DNA from: Phoronis australis
Taxonomy: Eukaryota; Phoronida; Phoronidae
DNA length: 64,000 nucleotides
Direction: 5' to 3'
NCBI GenBank assembly: GCA_002633005.1
Contig: NMRA01000310.1
Span: 375,234-439,233 of the forward strand
Under the pieces are notes generated by a model. The model made no database searches. It saw nothing but the letters and a program-made list of their open reading frames with translations, and was not told the origin of the DNA. Of the stretch, positions 44,301 through 54,670 are shown piece by piece. Made by a program: the position numbers and the translations under genes. Position 1 is the first letter of the stretch; the number at the start of each line of letters is the position of its first letter.

Positions 44301-47300
44301 CATCCGTAGGTGATCCATTTTTCACCCGCCCTTTATAACTATGTTACGAAAGATCTCAACAAGTCCATCATCCTGGTTCTTAACAAGATTGATCTTGCGC
44401 CACCTGGTGTCGTTGTTGCATGGAGACACTACTTGCACTGCCATTATCCTCAGTTGAATGTCGTCTGCTTCACATCTCAACCCAAGACAGAAGTGGAACG
44501 ATTCAGAGGTGAGTGGAAATTTGGGACCTGCTTATTGGCCATTCAAGTACGTGCTGTTAAATTAGGACGGGTTTTTAGAAATTTTAAGAGAATTTGTGAT
44601 GATATGTTCATTCATCAAAAAATTAACGTTGTGCTGACAGTAAATTTGTCAAGAAGACAATCTTTAGTGAGCTTATAAGCTCTTGAAAAAGTGCGATATC
44701 TTTGAAAACATTTCCCTAGAAACTGACGGCTGTAATGTTTACTCTGAATCCTCCGCACCTGCAACTTCCTATCATGAAGTTCATGAATAAAAGTCTTGGG
44801 ATTCTCATGCGCCGCATACTACACTGTGACAAAACTGTATGGAAGGGAAAACCACAATCTTTTTTATTTCTGTTAATGCAAGCCCCCTGTTATCTTAAAG
44901 ATTTATATCTGAATCAGCTTTAAATACGTTTCCCCTGTTGTTCACTTTGTAAACAATGGTTATACTGAAGTGACATATAAATAAAATTATGAAAATCTTG
45001 AACCGGTGTGAAATTTTTTTTAAGTCTGGTATGCACGCCATCTGTTAGCCACATCAGCAGATAAAGTTCTTGGGTTCGAATCCTGGTCGGAGGGCAGAAA
45101 TCTTTTCAAACTTATGTTCATTAGGTCACGCGATGTGGCCAACAGGTGACATGCAGACCAGGCTTAAACTTGTTTGTGGTCTGAGGTGACATAGTTTTCC
45201 TAACAACTAGATAGCCTCATGATTACATTCGTTAAGCAAACACAATGACTGAGTCATTGTTGAACACTGAGTTAAGGCGGCTTTTAAACGTCTGCTTTCT
45301 GTCCAATAAGCAAACTTGTTGATTTAGATTTCTCACTGTTATAAACTTGTTACAACCTGTTCCTTACTCAGATGTGAAGTAATTTCTGGGTTTTTCAAAG
45401 GTCTGGCCGTATACTATTCCTTGAGACCCTGCTTGGTGCATAAAATGGCATCCATGTTGTGACAAGCCAACTTGTAGAGCCTTGTCACAGGCACTCAATG
45501 AACCATCAGTTCTCTCAAAACACTGAAACCATGAGTTTTTTGTCTAAGGAACAATTATTTGAGATCAGTTTGATAACGATAAGTTGTCTAAAATAAGAGT
45601 TGTATTATTATTGTGATTGAAGGCAGGTTCACAGCTGATTTAACTAAATGAGTGCTTGCATATTAAAGAGTTTCAAACTTGAGTGGTCACTCAACATGAT
45701 TGATTCTTTACTGACATGTTAACCTGATGAAGTTGATCTATCACAAGCCCCTCCCCCCTTTCCAAAATGTCGACAAATAAACAATTAGTTTTACTCAGTC
45801 AGCAATGTGTTGTTTGTCTGGTAAAATGGCCGCTTGGAAACGAAGGTGTGCCAAGAATGCTGTGATCTGATTTGGCATTTCAGCCGTCACTCAAAATCCT
45901 GGCTATAGGTCAATTCCTTTGCACCTCACTGTCTGTTTTCATGTTCTAATACCAAACGCAAATCATTATTATTGTTTACCGATTTGTATCATACTTACCT
46001 TTCATCATAGGATGCTTGCCTCTGTTGAATGTATGCTGTGTTATGTGTCAGTTCTTAATAACATGTGCATTGTGTGTGTATTATAATTTCTGAAAGCTCA
46101 TAACTCTAGAGCCTATAGGATTCTTTAAAAGTTTGACATCATTCATACTGTCGATTTTTGTTACAACATGCCTAGCTGTTTATGAGTCCACTCACTTACC
46201 ATGTTCCATTCTTCAAGTCCCAAGTCAACAAGTCCTGTAATTTGGATCCAGCAAACCTAAAATACCACGACAGTTTTAGAAAAGTCCCACGACTGCTGGT
46301 TGCAATGATGTTCAACTGTATCATGTCACTTATTTTCAGAGCTAAGATATCATTGTATATGTTTAGTTAGGGTAGCAAATTTTTCCCCATCTGATGTTTA
46401 CGCAGTGAGATCCTCTTCATTTTCTTTGTGTTCCAGCTAAACACAGAAGGAAGGTCAAGCGCCCTCCTGCCCTTGGTCCTGCGGAGTTGTTACACGCCTG
46501 TGAGAGGATAGTTGGGAAATCAGGTATAGTAAACAGGAAGTCACATAACGTAATTACAAGTTTAATGCCTCTGTCCTTTTAAGATCACTATCTAGTTATC
46601 TTTATCAACAGTGTCTATTGGTAAGTGTATTCTCACTATTCGGATCTAGTTGCTTACTTGCAACACACATGTGAACTGAGAATTGTGACTTAACACATAT
46701 AATAAATCCACACGTAGTGTTTGGCTGTTAGAAGTTCTCCGTGCCTACACAGAGAGGAGTGTGATTGAGTTGGATTTGATCTGATAAGAATTTGATTGAT
46801 TATTATGATTATAGTTGACTTAAGTAGCTGGAGGGAGAAGATAATGATTCACCGATTATTCGAAGCTTGTGATGAGGACAGCAGTGATGATGAGCACGAT
46901 GACAATGGTGATGATGACGAGGGCGATGGCAGTGATTCGCTGGCTCCTGTTGACTTAGACACATCATACGAACACCATGAAAAATACAAAAACGGAGTGC
47001 TGACCATTGGATGTATAGGTAATGTCTTATGGTTTATTCAAATTGCCTTACAGAAGTAACCAACTTAAGTCTAGAGGCACTTCAAAGAAAATCCAGTCAG
47101 CTGTTAGCAGGGCTTGGAATTTTCCGCGGAAACGCGGATTTCCGCTTTTTTGAAATGTGCTTTCCGCTTTTTTTAAATAATATTTTCGCGTAAAAAAATC
47201 GGATTTGATATGAAATTTCCGCGGCAAATTCCTTTCTTACCGCGGCGTTGCAGACGACGTTCACCTCGGAAAGCGGAAGTCTTTATGTTTTGGAGGAACG

Positions 47301-50300
47301 TAAATTGTCAACATTGCCGGGGCGTCTGGGTAAAGCGTGGTCTGATTGTCAATGGCGGCTCGTGTTATTGTTAAGCGCGGCGACAAATACTACAGCTCTG
47401 CAGCCAAATTTGTGTGGGTTGGAAGTGGACTGGCGAGCGAAAAGGACGCAGTCGCATGCTACTGATGGTGGTAACGATTTTTGTCGCGGGAAGGTTCACA
47501 TTGACCATTTCAAAGGCTGGTTATCGGGCATGATTTGGGCCGTAAAAGTTTCCGCGTTTTTTGTCATTGGTCATTCCAAGCCCTGTGTTAGGCACATCCA
47601 GTTGATGTCTAAGTTACCTTCACCAAAGGTTTGAAACTTGATATGACAACAGTTGTGGATGGTGTCCTCACCTGCCTTTTGGCCATAGTTGGCCCTGCCT
47701 ATGCTTAAATTTCAAACTCCCACGTTGGAAGTTTGATAAATGAGGTCCTTTTTTTCAGAATACACTCATCTGCTTACTAACTGTTGACACGGTTTGTAAC
47801 ATCTCATTTGATTGTGACTTTAAAAAATTTGATAACATTTGTCATTTCTTTCCACTCAGCTTATGCGTGTTTTTTAAAAGTGACTCTAAGAGCACTTCTA
47901 TCGCTAGTAATGTGGAAGATTGCATGATCTCTTGATATTTGTGACACCTTACTCTAACCATAGCATTCACATACTGTGCGCAACTAGAACACATTAAATG
48001 GAAGATCAAAATAATGTTACTGATACTGCTATTCTTGGTTTTGAAGTAGTTAACAAAATACTGCCAGCCATTGGCCAGGGCTCTAATCTGCAAATTCAGA
48101 CTTGAAACTTGTCCAACCTCTGCGCATGATTTGAGTACAAGTTTTTAAGTTTACTCGAAATGTGTCATGGAATTTTCGAGTGGAGTTTCGAGTACAGGAG
48201 ATTAGACTTCCATTCTCTGGGTACAAGGGAAATGAATACAATACATAAAACAAAATCTCAACAATTTTAGACATAAATTATTCCGGAAATTGTCCTTTTT
48301 CATTTTCCAGTCTGTGGCTTCAGTTGTGAATGCCCGCAATTTTTCAAAATAGTGTCTGGTGGTTGCTATGGTACCAAACTTGCATGGAAAAGCATTAAAA
48401 CCTAACTTCGAGTGAATTTTGTTATTTTAGGTATATTGGGCTTACCAGATAGTCCTAGCAAAGCCTTGGTAAAATAAGAAAACGCGAGATCAAATAAATT
48501 TACAAACTTACAGTTCTTGTTAACGTTGAAGTCTATAATTTGGTTCTACATGTTTTTACTAACTTAAGGGAAAAAAGAAGAAAATTTTCACTTGTCCATT
48601 GTGTCCTAAATTGCTGAGATTTTAGTTATGATAATTATAATAATAACAAAAACGATAATAATAATAATAGTAATAATAATAATATTGTAGGTTATCCCAA
48701 CGTTGGTAAGTCATCTCTAATCAACAGTCTCAATGTGAAGAAGGTTGTGAGTGTTTCGAGGACACCAGGACACACCAAACACTTCCAGACCATCTTCTTA
48801 ACGCCCACGGTCAGACTATGTGACTGTCCAGGACTCGTTTTCCCGTCCCTTGTACCCAAATCATTGCAGGTGAGTCAGTTGTGATGAGTCATGCACATTC
48901 CGGGATCGAACTATTCATTAACCCATAGAGGGTAATAAAACAATTTTCGTGTCAGCTAGGACCATAAACCCTTTGTTAAGCTGTGTTTAGCTACACAATC
49001 CAACTGGGACAGTTGTATACAAAGTGATGGGTTTACAAAGAACTGCTTTCTCTAAGCACTTTGCCAAAGTTCTGGTGAAAACTGAGAAGGAAACCTGGCA
49101 GTAATAACTAAATCTTTTACAAGTTAACATAAAGCTAATTGTGCTTCAAAATTTTGCTGAATTTTGAACCGGAGAAAAATTTCAACTTTTTTGCAGTTCA
49201 TTTCTATATTAATTTTAGTATCAATAGGCGTGGTGACATATTGTAAATTAAATGAAATTACTAACCACCAGGACTTGATAGTTTTCTCTGCTAACTTTCT
49301 GCAGGTGTTGGCAGGTATGTACCCCATATCTCAGGTGAGAGAGCCGTACAGTGTGGTTCAATACTTGGCCGAGAGGGTGGACCTCCCTCGTGTGTTACGC
49401 TTGAATCACCTCGACGAGGATAGCACGACGTGGTCAGCTTTTGACATATGTGATGGTGAGTGTTTAGGCTGGCTGAACAAAGGTACTTCCTAAATGTACT
49501 TAATAAACCATTAATTTTCATTACAATCTCTTGTTCAGTATTACTTGTTGTAGGTAATATACTTACAATGTACAACTACTCAGTAGTCCCAACCCCCCCA
49601 ATTGTTTTACTTCCTTTACAACAATACTCCAAACTACTTGTCGTGCTCATTTCAGCTGCACTTCCTCGAATTATTGGTTACTTATAGGTTATTGGTAACA
49701 TTTTAGAAGTGTCGTAGGTAAGTGGCTTGCATGTTGCGATAGTAGGCAACGGCTACCTGGACCACTTATTACCAATTGGAAAAGATCTTCAGTTCCCCGT
49801 GTTGTCTGGGAGGCGACTGAACAAGAGATTGTAATGTAAAAGTAGTAAGTTATAACTGGTGTTTCTGTCAATAACTTTTGATATGTTTACTGACACAAAC
49901 CGTCAAATACATACGAGTCCACCTATTGTTCAGTTTGGCAACTATCTTTAACCTGGGTGTTTATCAAGTGCTCAATGTTGTCGAGGCACGTCTCAATGTC
50001 CTCTACTTTGTAAATTGCTAACAGGATCTACTGATTGGAGCACAACTGGCATTGATTTTGGGACGGGTCCAATTACTCTGGCATTTAGAAGAATACCATT
50101 TGTGTTGCAGTCGTGGGCGCATTTCTTGTATGGGAAAATTCCATGACTTCCAGTCCTGAAAGGGTCTTGAGTGTATCATTTTTCTCAACCAAATTCGAGC
50201 TCTTCAAAAACTGTTATCAATTCAACTGGGAAAAATGGGTTCTAGGGACATTAGTGCTGGTATTTGTCATTGTTTGTTTGATGTTATCAGTTACTGTGAT

Positions 50301-51803
50301 GATAATTTACCACAGCATGGGCAGACAAACGAGGCTACAGAACGGCCAAAGCTGCAAGGCCTGACACCTATAGGGCAGCTAACAGCATATTGAGATATGC
50401 TTTAGAGGGGGCAATATGTCTATGCATGAAGCCACCTGGATATGCATTGCAAAATGGTAAGGGGTGTGCGATTAATATCTTTGATTAAATATTCATTTAA
50501 TTTAATTAATTTATGTATTGAAATATTAAGTGTTATGTCATAATGGCAGTTTTTAGAGATTTTTATTTTTATTGATTGCAACATCTAGGAATGTTGATTT
50601 TTATAATACACTGACTCAGAGTTTCTCTTTAATTTATTTTTCTGTATTTTGCTAGTTACTAAGTCATTTTAAAGCCACAACTGTCAGCTTGACTTTCTCA
50701 ACCCCAAAAATATGATAGCCGAGAAATGAATTAAGTTGTTCTTATACAGTACAAGAGTTGATAAACACACGACACTTGTCATTGTTGACTATCTTTATTC
50801 CATTCCATTCGTATCCTCGGAACATATTCGACATTCAATAGAACAGTGGTAAAATAACAGACCAAGAGACATGATTAAAAGACACTGTATTTCGAAACAT
50901 ATTTGTTTCATTCTCAAGTGGAAATAAAATGACGCAGTAATACCACCACAGAGCAAACACTAGAAACACACAGCGGGACACAGCATGTGTCAGTTATCTC
51001 ACCAGTGTTCTGTTGAATGTCGAACTTTGTTCCAAGGATATGAATGGAACGGAATAAAGATTGTCAATAATGACAAGTGTCATGTCTTCAACAACTTTTG
51101 CTCAACGGAAAGCCTGCTACACAAGTGCAGCAAGTTCAAGATACAGTGCAAGACAAAAGCAATCAGACAAATAACCTTTTTCCTGCCATGACGGCTACTT
51201 CTATTTAACAGGAAAAATTATTGGTGTTATGATTATTAAGATGGCAAAATTTTAATTACAGAATGACATACTTTATTAAGTATAATGTGGCCAACAGGTG
51301 GCGTGCAGACAAGTCTTAAAATGAGTGTGATTCTTTGTCATCAGGGGAGACAACTCTGACAAGGAATTTGGCTTCCACCCAGCCATCATGATGAGAAATT
51401 CTGGGTCATTTTGTTCGTACTTAATGTTTTATGTCTTATATGATGAAATTAGGATTGATCAGCAGCATGGTGTCTCATCCTGGTATTTTTGCTTGCTGCA
51501 ACTAGAATAATGTTATAATGCTTGTAAGACCTTTGTTCTTGGAATAAATTTACATGTCTCGTAACATTTGCTGTAAATGTTTGTCAAAGGACATCCAGTA
51601 ATTCTTCTGCACTGTTATTTTCAGATGACTGGTTAAATCACTTGGAGACGATGGAAATAAGTTACGCCCAGACAGTGCACTGCCGAACCATCCGTCGGTT
51701 CTCGCGGGAAGTGAGACTTGACTTTGATAGTGACGATAGTGATGATAGTGAGCCAGAGATGCCTAGTAACTTGAATCCCTTTGCACTTCTGGCCAATGAG
51801 TGA
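35341..51803 (+). CDS. GNL1: GNL1, circularly permuted GTPase (HSR1/MMR1 family), complete
   Basis: Twelve exons: 35341-35422, 40126-40273, 41088-41175, 42647-42775, 43713-43853, 44310-44508, 46437-46523, 46815-47018, 48691-48869, 49305-49455, 50316-50456 and 51625-51803 (TGA). All junctions are GT..AG and phases agree, giving 575 residues (human 607). The basic start (MHRKKPFSAKQKKKQLQEKR) matches GNL1 and would serve as nuclear/nucleolar signal. The G motifs are in permuted order: G4 NKID at 221-224 and G5 (FTSQ) near 250-253, then after an acidic linker (about 310-332) G1 GYPNVGKS at 360-367, G2 near TPGHT at 384-388 and G3 DCPG at 404-407. The C-terminus is acidic and ends NPFALLANE. Permuted GTPases of this family act in nucleolar and ribosome-related processes; GNL1 itself is less well defined. 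All nucleotide-binding residues are intact. Confidence 0.97.
35759..36028 (+). CDS. Doubtful 89-residue frame in GNL1 intron 1
   Basis: The ATG at 35759 (context GTCATGGC) opens MADGLRTSGFLTDAPELNPK, followed by an Arg-rich stretch (RRQSLDY, RSRARALEK), then an AT-rich tail unlike coding sequence. The first 45 codons have much higher GC than the flanks and look protein-like. No family is recognised and no splice partner seen. It could be a first exon of an unknown gene, a relic of a mobile element, or chance. Confidence 0.2.
   Translation: MADGLRTSGFLTDAPELNPKVFARRQSLDYLVMRSRARALEKISLPNKCNYTQIFVSNINYPDTVLIWEVFLCTVICYEGFTFGQNQLS
36078..37780. repeat. Duplicated 720-750-bp block on both sides of an N gap (probable haplotype duplication)
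   Basis: Bases 36078-36795 and 37034-37780 are near-identical and collinear. Differences are a few substitutions, a roughly 40-bp insertion in the right copy after GAAACAAGATACGCC, and a small deletion in the right copy near the ATAACAATGA block. The copies meet at the 238-N gap. The block contains an F1 foldback arm fragment (GGAAGCTTTTCGGCGAATTG). Confidence 0.9.
36796..37033. other. Assembly gap (238 N)
   Basis: A run of N in GNL1 intron 1 between two copies of the same block. Its length is probably an estimate; if the flanking copies are alleles the true gap may be zero or negative. Confidence 0.99.
37960..38095 (-). mobile_element. tRNA-derived SINE family B, copy 1
   Basis: On the minus strand it has an A-box-like CTGAATGGTTAGCATGCTCG, then GGGGGTCGCTGGTTCG, a B-box remnant damaged next to TTTTCCAGG. 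Also shared with copy 2 are AGCCTCTGTTAG and GCAATTGC in the 5' part. It matches 38882-39040 at roughly 85%. Confidence 0.65.
38322..38830 (+). mobile_element. Penelope-like (GIY-YIG) retroelement 3' fragments in inverted arrangement
   Basis: The plus-strand frame around 38640-38780 reads YALKLKEPINI..PLLNQDRGLHLPPVYSNIL, the KxKEAIxI..LNRDxGLxLPPVY signature of the GIY-YIG endonuclease C-terminus of Penelope-like and related elements. The same region recurs inverted: 38322-38546 is a roughly 85% copy on the minus strand of 38637-38830. The arms share AAAGAACAGAATTGG, CATAAACATCAG and GTCGAAACRTCTGCAACC. Head-to-head copies are common in Penelope-like elements. Neither arm is a full endonuclease; both are dead fragments. 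Confidence 0.65.
38882..39040 (-). mobile_element. tRNA-derived SINE family B, copy 2
   Basis: On the minus strand it has AGCTGAATGGTTACC (A box), CGCTCGCCGGTTTTATGGAG, then GGTTCGATTCCCGGG (a near-consensus B box) and a tRNA-like spacing of about 35 bp between boxes. It is better preserved than copy 1. No intact cloverleaf is evident, so I do not call it a tRNA gene. Confidence 0.75.
39305..39712. repeat. Foldback element F2, copy 2
   Basis: Left end GTCGTAGACCAAGTAAG..CCAGATCGAGTT and right end AACTCAGTCTGGTGAGTTAC..CTTGGTCTAC are inverted copies over about 75 bp. A second inner pair (TCTGAATATTTGCCAC and GTGGCAAATATTCAGA) folds next to it. End sequences match 32898-33172. Confidence 0.75.
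41548..41804. repeat. Three 57-bp tandem units preceded by a doubled 27-bp unit, GNL1 intron 3
   Basis: The unit starting GGGTCATTTTGTCTGAATAC begins at 41634, 41691 and 41748 with almost no mismatch. Just upstream GGTCATCAGGGGAGACTACT is present twice (about 41549 and 41576). Both motifs recur together at 51342-51415 in GNL1 intron 11, so the pair belongs to a dispersed repeat whose inner part expanded here. The minus-strand frame is a by-product of the repeat. Confidence 0.85.
45022..45170. repeat. Short foldback with an internal tRNA B box, GNL1 intron 6
   Basis: AAGTCTGGTATGCACGCCAT..GTTAGCCACATC at the left is inverted as GATGTGGCCAAC..GACCAGGCTT at the right. Between the arms lies GGGTTCGAATCCTGG, a full B-box consensus. 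Single arms recur at 27430-27470 and 51287-51325. It may be a SINE-derived inverted element. The remainder of the intron (44509-46436) holds nothing else I recognise. Confidence 0.65.
47108..47585. mobile_element. MITE, CAGGGCTT family, copy 3 (largest, intact ends)
   Basis: Perfect 13-bp terminal inverted repeats CAGGGCTTGGAAT / ATTCCAAGCCCTG, flanked by the direct repeat TGTTAG (47102-47107 and 47586-47591). Subterminal TTCCGC motifs are abundant (TTTCCGCGGAAACGCGG). The 128-residue plus-strand frame inside is not similar to any transposase I know and is probably incidental. It lies in GNL1 intron 8. Confidence 0.8.
48640..48686. repeat. (AAT)n microsatellite abutting a GNL1 splice acceptor
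   Basis: Imperfect AAT/ATA repeats run to within a few bases of the acceptor (ATTGTAG, exon at 48691). The acceptor therefore has no pyrimidine tract. Confidence 0.85.
48691..48869 (+). CDS. GNL1: GNL1 exon 9: P-loop (G1), G2 and G3 motifs
   Basis: The exon encodes GYPNVGKSSLINSL (G1), VSVSRTPGHTKHFQT (G2 region) and LCDCPGLVFPSL (G3). The G1 glycine codon is split with the previous exon (phase 1). In this permuted GTPase the exon follows rather than precedes the NKID-bearing exon 6. Confidence 0.97.
48895..49060 (+). repeat. Interspersed repeat R1, copy 4 (left part)
   Basis: CATAGAGGGTAATAAAACAA, AGGACCATAAACCCTTTGTT, CCAACTGGGACAGTTGTAT and AAGAACTGCTTTCTCT match R1. The CTGACCTTGCAT and CATCTGCAAAATT blocks are missing, so the copy is truncated. 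It lies in GNL1 intron 9. Confidence 0.65.
51287..51415. repeat. Two dispersed-repeat pieces side by side, GNL1 intron 11
   Basis: TAATGTGGCCAACAGGTGGC..GCAGACAAGTCTTAAA (51285-51325) is an arm of the 45022 foldback family. Next to it, GTCATCAGGGGAGACAACTC..ATTCTGGGTCATTTTGT (51342-51415) matches the repeat at 41548-41660. The intron also has a retroelement-tail-like motif at 50891-50918 (TTCGAAACAT..TCATTCTCAAG). Confidence 0.65.
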
Positions 51804-53306
51804 ATGGACGTGTCGTCTGCACTGCAAGCTTGTCAATGACTGGTGACTGTGACTTGTCCGTCTTTCCTGACACGTGTGATTAGACAAGGTCATACACTAT
51901 GCAACTACAATAATGGTGCCAGTTTCAAAATGAAAATTCAAACACAAGTGTACTGCAGTATGAGGTGTTGGGGATTTAAATTTTTATTTTTTAAAAGGTT
52001 GACTTCTGCAGGTAAAAAAGGGCCTTCAATGTAAAGTAAAATGAGACTGAACCTGTGTATTAACTCGAAATAACACAGTCCTATAATTACTGTACTGCAA
52101 GAATCCTTGTGACTAACGCCAGTAATGAAAATGAATTCATAGTGAAAGTTTGATTCTGATAACAGCGAAACTTATTTTGTAACCAGTGTTTGAATTTTGA
52201 GTTCCCTACACAGATTTTGAAAGGTTAGGGAAAAATTTCCAATTTCCCTGTTAGATAGTGAATTTAACTGATGAACGGCACCTCGGTAACTCGTTGATGA
52301 CTGTTTCGTATGATAGATGGCAACAGGATAATAATGTACGTAAATGTGTTGCAGCTATCCAGGTTGTCATCACTTTACTTGGCTCAGTTTTAGATAAGGA
52401 TGTGTGACATAAAGGTGCCCTTTGTTGATTTTTTTCTCCCATTTCATTTTACCCTTTAAAATGTACCTTAATCCAAGGTTGTTTTGCCTGAAATGGAATA
52501 GGGTGTTTTTTGCTCAACTAATGTACCCTGCATAAATGTTTGTTGCAAGCTATTTGAATATTTCCAAAAATAATGTTAATTCGATTTCTAGTTTGTGATG
52601 TTATATTTTGTATTTGTCAAGTATACTACTGATTAAACGAACTGTAAAAAAATGTTCCCACATTTAGGTTGTCAGTTAAAATTTAAGTGTAGATTTGTAT
52701 ACTTTGTGATATGGCTAAATGTCACTGTGGCAATAACATGTGATGCTAACATGCCAAAGTTAAACAATTTCAGTTAGTTTTCATTATGTTAGATGGATTT
52801 GCTGAAAATCATTCAACAGAGGGCGCCAAGAGTTATAAGTGACATATCGCCACTGCTCTCCAGGTCGTTTTATGTCATTTTGAATAAGTGTGAATGTGGA
52901 TAAACAAAAACCTTTTTACAGTTGGAGATAAGTGGGTTGTCTGTCTTTTCTGCCACCTGTTGGACAGAAATGTGGGTCCAAGTTCTCTGGTTTCAGTGGT
53001 TGAATTCATCCTGCTTGGAATATATACTTCCCACAATCCATTGCAAATATCCGACAAATCTCTAACCTCTGTGAAAATTGCCAGTTGTTTTTAGGTGCTG
53101 TTTTTGTGTTTTTTTTTTTTTGGTTTGTGACTTTTGAGCTTCACCTCAAGGATCATTTGTGGTGCTTTGTAAAATGTTATTTCCGTGGTGACTCTCATAA
53201 TGTGCCAAGCCACAGTTGAAGTGAGACATGCTCAACTCTTAACTTCCTTTCTTGAGTCTGTCATGTGGTGAAACACTGTCTAAAATTTGACTGTATTACT
53301 GTCATT

Positions 53307-53312
53307 AATAAA
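53307..53312 (+). terminator. Candidate polyadenylation signal AATAAA of GNL1
   Basis: AATAAA in TTAATAAAAAAATTT about 1.5 kb after the GNL1 stop (51803), followed by a TCTGTTTTG stretch. It is the first canonical hexamer I found downstream; a nearer variant signal is possible. Confidence 0.5.
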
Positions 53313-53984
53313 AAAATTTCAGTCTGTTTTGAAATTGAAACAGTTGTATTGTGCTACTGAGAATGAAATCAAGACAGAATTAAGGATTTAGGCAATGGTG
53401 ATTCATCATGCGCTTAGCACATAACATGAACAGTTGGTGAAGTGGAAGTTTATTTTGTTGTCAAATTCATTGACAAAGATATAAATTAACAAAACCTTAA
53501 TCTACTATTTGCTTAATTTGTACTGTGGAGATGTTAGAAAACATTTTTGCAAGCTTTCCACTATCTTGAGTAAGCTTGATACCCGAGAGGGTCTGTTATA
53601 TTGACAAGGTGCCTGCAGGCAGGTACTAAAAATTGCAAATAGTACTTTTTTTCTGGAACTTTTGTGGGACCTGTGCAGAATTCAATAGGCCCTTAAATTT
53701 CCATTTCGTGGGGATGAAGCAGAAAAACCTACTCCGTAGTAGGGGATCTCTTAGCAATTTTTAGTGAATGCCTGCAGGCACCTTGTCAATATGAGTGACC
53801 TCCCAGGTTTAATATTAGCCTTTGAAAAAGCAAAACGTTCGAAATTATTTTGATGCAAAATAAGTGAAGAGTCATTGTATCAGAATTTCTTACTTTTAAC
53901 ATGGATTTGAATTCATGCTTGATATCAGCCTCCCAAATTAAGCTAGTTATAAGTTATATTTAAGATGGACATGCAGCTTAAAGG

Positions 53985-54670
53985 TTATGCAAGTTTCCTG
54001 CAACTCGGCTACAAACATTGCTGCAAGCTCACTGCATGTTTGCCGCAAACATGCAGCATACTTTACCATGCAAATGAAGTTTCCACAAGCTTGCTGTAAA
54101 CATCTCCATGTCCTTATATGGAACAGTTCCTGCAAACCAGCTGCACACATTGCTGCAAGCTTGCCGGAAACATCTTGATGGGGTTATATAGAAGTTTCTG
54201 GGAGCCACTTGAAAAAAGTATTGTTGCAAGCCTACAATATACTTGGATTGTGGCTTGAATAATTCAAAACAGAAATGTCCTTGACCAATACATAATTTTT
54301 ATTTCATGCTCGCTTGTTATACCTTTGGCGGACGAAGTGGTGGCGGTAGGAGGGGGTGGTAGTTTGCCGAAATTGAATTGGTTTGTGCTCCCCCAATTAT
54401 TTTTGCCTTCCTACGGACCTGATTAAGTTTATTGGAGTCTTTCCGCAAAAAATTTTTAACCTAAAGTTTCCTGCATTTTTCCTACAAAAACTTTTTCATC
54501 TATAAGTTTCCTGCTAACACTTTTTCATCAATGAAGTTCAGTTCCTGCAAACACTTTTTCATTGATTAAGTTTGCGGCAGCCTTTCCGCAAGCACCAAAT
54601 TTGCCGCAACTTTCCTGCAAACTTCAGTGTTTGCCGCAAGCTTGCGGCATGCTTGCTGCAAACATGGTCT
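53985..54670. repeat. Cluster of dispersed GCAAAC/GCCGCAAGC motifs
   Basis: From 53985 to 54220 and again 54540 to 54670 (and in copy 2 at 55850-56100 and 58440-58565) motifs such as TTTCCTGCAAAC, TTGCCGCAA and CTTGCTGCAAACAT recur every 10-25 bp in the same orientation. They are too irregular for a simple satellite. The two clusters flank the site where copy 2 has its 2.1-kb insertion. Confidence 0.65.

Noticed and set aside
47248-47634. 128-residue plus-strand frame
   Set aside because: Lies almost wholly inside the MITE at 47108-47585 and does not resemble a transposase.
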